Assembly (NCBI GenBank): GCA_050116035.1
Contig: JASFPJ010000189.1
Coordinates: 1-6,549 of the forward strand
DNA: 6,549 nucleotides
Direction of reading: 5' to 3'
DNA from: SOIA01 sp050116035
GTDB taxonomy: Bacteria; Acidobacteriota; Aminicenantia; Aminicenantales; Aminicenantaceae
The notes below the pieces were generated by a model, which ran no database searches, was not told the origin of the DNA, and saw nothing but the letters and a program-made list of their open reading frames with translations. This document shows positions 4,717 through 6,549 of this stretch, in pieces. How positions within the stretch are numbered: the stretch's first letter is position 1; each line of letters starts with the position of its first letter. The translations under genes were made by a program, and so were the position numbers.

Positions 4717-5643
4717 ATGATTGAAGTTGAGAATCTATTTAAAAAATACGGCGACCTGCTGGCAGTGAATGATTTAAGTTTCAACGTGGAAAAGGGAAAA
4801 ATCTGGGGGCTTCTCGGACCGAATGCGGCGGGCAAAACCACAACCATGAGAATCCTCACTGGATACCTCCCGGCCACTGACGGCAAGGCCTCTGTCGCCG
4901 GATTCGACGTCTTCCAGCAGCCCAACGAGCTCAAAAAGAACATCGGCTATCTCCCGGAAACGCTTCCCCTCTATCCTGAAATGACAGTTCATTCGTTCCT
5001 GAACTTCGTTGCAGAGATCAAACAAACACCCTCACCCAAAAGGAAAGACGCCGTAGAAAAGTCCATCGAGATCAGCGGGCTGGAATCAGTCAGAGGGAGG
5101 CTCATAAAGAATATCTCTCGAGGCTTCAAGCAGCGAGTGGGGATCGCCCAGGCTCTTATCCATGACCCACAAGTTCTTATCCTGGATGAGCCAACCATCG
5201 GTCTGGACCCGGCCCAGATTATCGAGATCAGAAAGCTCATCAAATCTCTTAAAGGAGAACGCACCATACTCCTCTCCACTCATATCCTTGCAGAAATGAC
5301 TCAGACATGCGACGGAGCGGTCATCATCAACGAGGGAAACCTGATGGCTTCAGGCTCTCTGGAAGAGCTCACCACTTCTTTTAAGGAAAAGGAGGGAGTG
5401 GTCATAAAGCTCAGACAGCACGGAAAGGAAATTGCTTCCCTGCTGGGGAAAATCCCTGGAGTGGCAAAGATATCTCAGGAAGTTAACGAGTTCACCATTG
5501 AATGGGGCAAAGGAAAGGATTTAAGGGATGAGATCACCAAGCTCGTTGTGGAGAAAGAGTTGGGATTGATCGAGATGAGGCCTCTGGCTATGAATGTCGA
5601 AGAACTCTATCTCAGCGCTATTTCAGGAGGTGTGAGGCAATGA
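4717..5643 (+). CDS. ABC-2 type exporter ATP-binding protein, GldA-like
   Basis: This cytoplasmic ATPase would power the membrane permease encoded next to it. The 308 residues hold one nucleotide-binding domain (about 1-215) and a C-terminal tail of about 90 residues that is usual for this subfamily. Visible motifs: Walker A GPNAAGKTT (34-42), where the commonly conserved GAGKT glycine is alanine 37; Q-loop region IGYLPETLPLYPEMT (76-90), with glutamate at 81 in the usual glutamine place, as is frequent in this group; signature ISRGFKQR (133-140) in place of LSGGQ; Walker B VLILDEP (153-159) with D157 and E158; D-loop GLDP (162-165); switch histidine H189 in LLSTHIL. All catalytic positions are present, so it should be active. 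Its stop overlaps the permease start (ATGA), indicating translational coupling. The resemblance is to GldA and similar ATPases, but these trios are also common in non-gliding bacteria, so no substrate or gliding role is assigned. Confidence 0.92.
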   Translation: MIEVENLFKKYGDLLAVNDLSFNVEKGKIWGLLGPNAAGKTTTMRILTGYLPATDGKASVAGFDVFQQPNELKKNIGYLPETLPLYPEMTVHSFLNFVAEIKQTPSPKRKDAVEKSIEISGLESVRGRLIKNISRGFKQRVGIAQALIHDPQVLILDEPTIGLDPAQIIEIRKLIKSLKGERTILLSTHILAEMTQTCDGAVIINEGNLMASGSLEELTTSFKEKEGVVIKLRQHGKEIASLLGKIPGVAKISQEVNEFTIEWGKGKDLRDEITKLVVEKELGLIEMRPLAMNVEELYLSAISGGVRQ

Positions 5644-6407
5644 AAAATATTTGGGCGATATCCAAAAAGGAAATTAAAACATACTTCACCTCCCCGATTG
5701 CGTACGTGGTCACCACAGTGTTCCTGGTGCTGGTCGGATTCTTCTTCTACAGTCTGATCTTATGGTTCAATTCCTATTCTATGCAGGCTTCAAGATACCC
5801 CGAAGCGATCCAGCAGCTCAACATCAATCAAATGGTCTACTCTCCCCTGTTCCACAACATAAGCATCATACTCCTCCTCACAATCCCTCTTCTCACCATG
5901 AGGCTTTTCGCCGAAGAAAAGAAAAGGCAGACAGACGAATTGCTCTACACATCTCCCATATCTATAAACCAGATAATCCTGGGCAAATTCTTCGCCTCAC
6001 TTTTTGTGCTCCTTGTGATGCTTCTTCTGACTGGCATCCTCTCTCTCTTCACCTTTTCGTACGGAAACCCGGAATTCGCTCCCATCCTCAACGGCTATCT
6101 GGGTCTCTTCCTGATGGGGGCGGCGTTCATCGCCATCGGGATCTTTTTCTCTTCTCTTACAGAAAACCAGGTTGTCTCCGCCATGTTGACTTTTGGCGCT
6201 CTTCTCCTTTTCTGGATTCTGAACTGGGCAGCTGGCTCGGCGAGTGGAATATGGAAGGATGTCCTGAATTACGTTTCTTTTTTCCAACACTTTGACGACA
6301 TGACGCGAGGCATTCTGGATACTTCAGACATTGTTTATTACTTCAGCTTTATCTTCTTCGGTCTCTTTCTCACACATTCTGTGATCCAATCCAGAAGGTG
6401 GAGGTAA
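5640..6407 (+). CDS. ABC-2 type permease subunit, GldF-like
   Basis: Inner-membrane channel partner of the preceding ATPase. The 255 residues contain six hydrophobic segments at about 20-42, 73-87, 116-139, 149-170, 178-198 and 230-249, normal for an ABC-2 half transporter. The loop after the second segment, LLTMRLFAEEKKRQTDELLYTSPIS (83-107, split here as LLTMRLFAEEKK and RQTDELLYTSPIS), is the typical cytoplasmic coupling region. The end FDDMTRGILDTSDIVYY followed by a last helix and SRRWR is also characteristic. The N-terminal MKNIWAISKKEIKTYFTSPIA is the usual amphipathic start. AGGAGG at 5625-5630 stands 9 nt before the ATG, which overlaps the ATPase stop by ATGA. Probably forms a homodimer or pairs with further subunits encoded downstream; substrate unknown. 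Confidence 0.9.
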   Translation: MKNIWAISKKEIKTYFTSPIAYVVTTVFLVLVGFFFYSLILWFNSYSMQASRYPEAIQQLNINQMVYSPLFHNISIILLLTIPLLTMRLFAEEKKRQTDELLYTSPISINQIILGKFFASLFVLLVMLLLTGILSLFTFSYGNPEFAPILNGYLGLFLMGAAFIAIGIFFSSLTENQVVSAMLTFGALLLFWILNWAAGSASGIWKDVLNYVSFFQHFDDMTRGILDTSDIVYYFSFIFFGLFLTHSVIQSRRWR

Positions 6408-6409
6408 AA

Positions 6410-6549
6410 ATGGAAAAAATCAAACAATACCTGAACTACATCGCTTTGGCCCTGATATTCATTTCAATAATCTCTCTGAGAATCTGGCCCCATAAAAAAA
6501 ACATCGCTCTCATCATCGGAGTCATCGGAGTGGCCGCTCTAGCCGCCTA
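6410..6549 (+). CDS. Membrane protein start, probable GldG-like ABC accessory subunit; cut by window edge
   Basis: The frame opens with ATG at 6410, 2 bp after the permease stop, with GGAGG at 6400-6404 and a 5-nt spacer. The 46 visible residues show a short charged start (MEKIKQY), a hydrophobic segment at about 8-22 (LNYIALALIFISIIS), the loop LRIWPHKKN and a second hydrophobic segment from about 31. This fits an integral membrane protein. In many ABC-2 clusters of this type the third gene is a GldG-family protein with N-terminal helices and a large extracytoplasmic domain, so that is the likely identity. The assignment rests mainly on position and membrane topology, because the diagnostic domain is beyond the edge. 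Confidence 0.6.
   Translation, partial: MEKIKQYLNYIALALIFISIISLRIWPHKKNIALIIGVIGVAALAA

Overview
The window comes from a bacterial chromosome of moderate GC. All recognisable genes are ordinary bacterial families: glycine cleavage system proteins, an arginyl-tRNA synthetase, and an ABC-2 type exporter of the GldA/GldF/GldG kind. The P-protein is the split form (GcvPA), which is found in Firmicutes, Thermotogae, many deep-branching or uncultured phyla and archaea. Short dispersed repeats fill the gaps between genes. Together these suggest an uncultured, probably anaerobic or deep-branching bacterium, but the sequence alone does not fix the phylum.

Layout. Positions 1-2333 hold a minus-strand glycine cleavage cluster, read right to left: gcvT (2333-1230), gcvH (983-597) and the first 184 codons of gcvPA (554 to the left edge). 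T-protein, lipoyl H-protein and P-protein act together to break glycine into CO2, ammonia and methylene-tetrahydrofolate. The lipoamide dehydrogenase (L-protein) and probably gcvPB lie outside the window. The 246-bp gap between gcvT and gcvH is unusual inside such an operon. It holds a candidate promoter for gcvH, an 18-bp tandem duplication and a cluster of palindromic repeats.

Positions 2334-2443 form a short divergent promoter region. argS (2444-4381, plus strand) encodes a 645-residue arginyl-tRNA synthetase. Its start codon has no Shine-Dalgarno sequence and lies about 12 bp downstream of an extended -10 element, so the transcript may be almost leaderless.

Positions 4382-4716 contain no gene. 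They carry a 21-bp palindrome (module A) and three copies of a second palindromic repeat (module B). The same A-then-B arrangement is found in the gcvT-gcvH gap, so the two sites share a composite repeat.

Positions 4717 to the right edge carry a tightly coupled plus-strand operon: an ABC ATPase, a six-helix ABC-2 permease overlapping it by ATGA, and 2 bp later the start of a membrane protein that is probably the GldG-like accessory subunit. Its substrate cannot be read from the sequence.

I found no clearly new defence, mobile or biosynthetic system. The least explained material is the composite repeat pair and the gcvT-gcvH regulatory gap.
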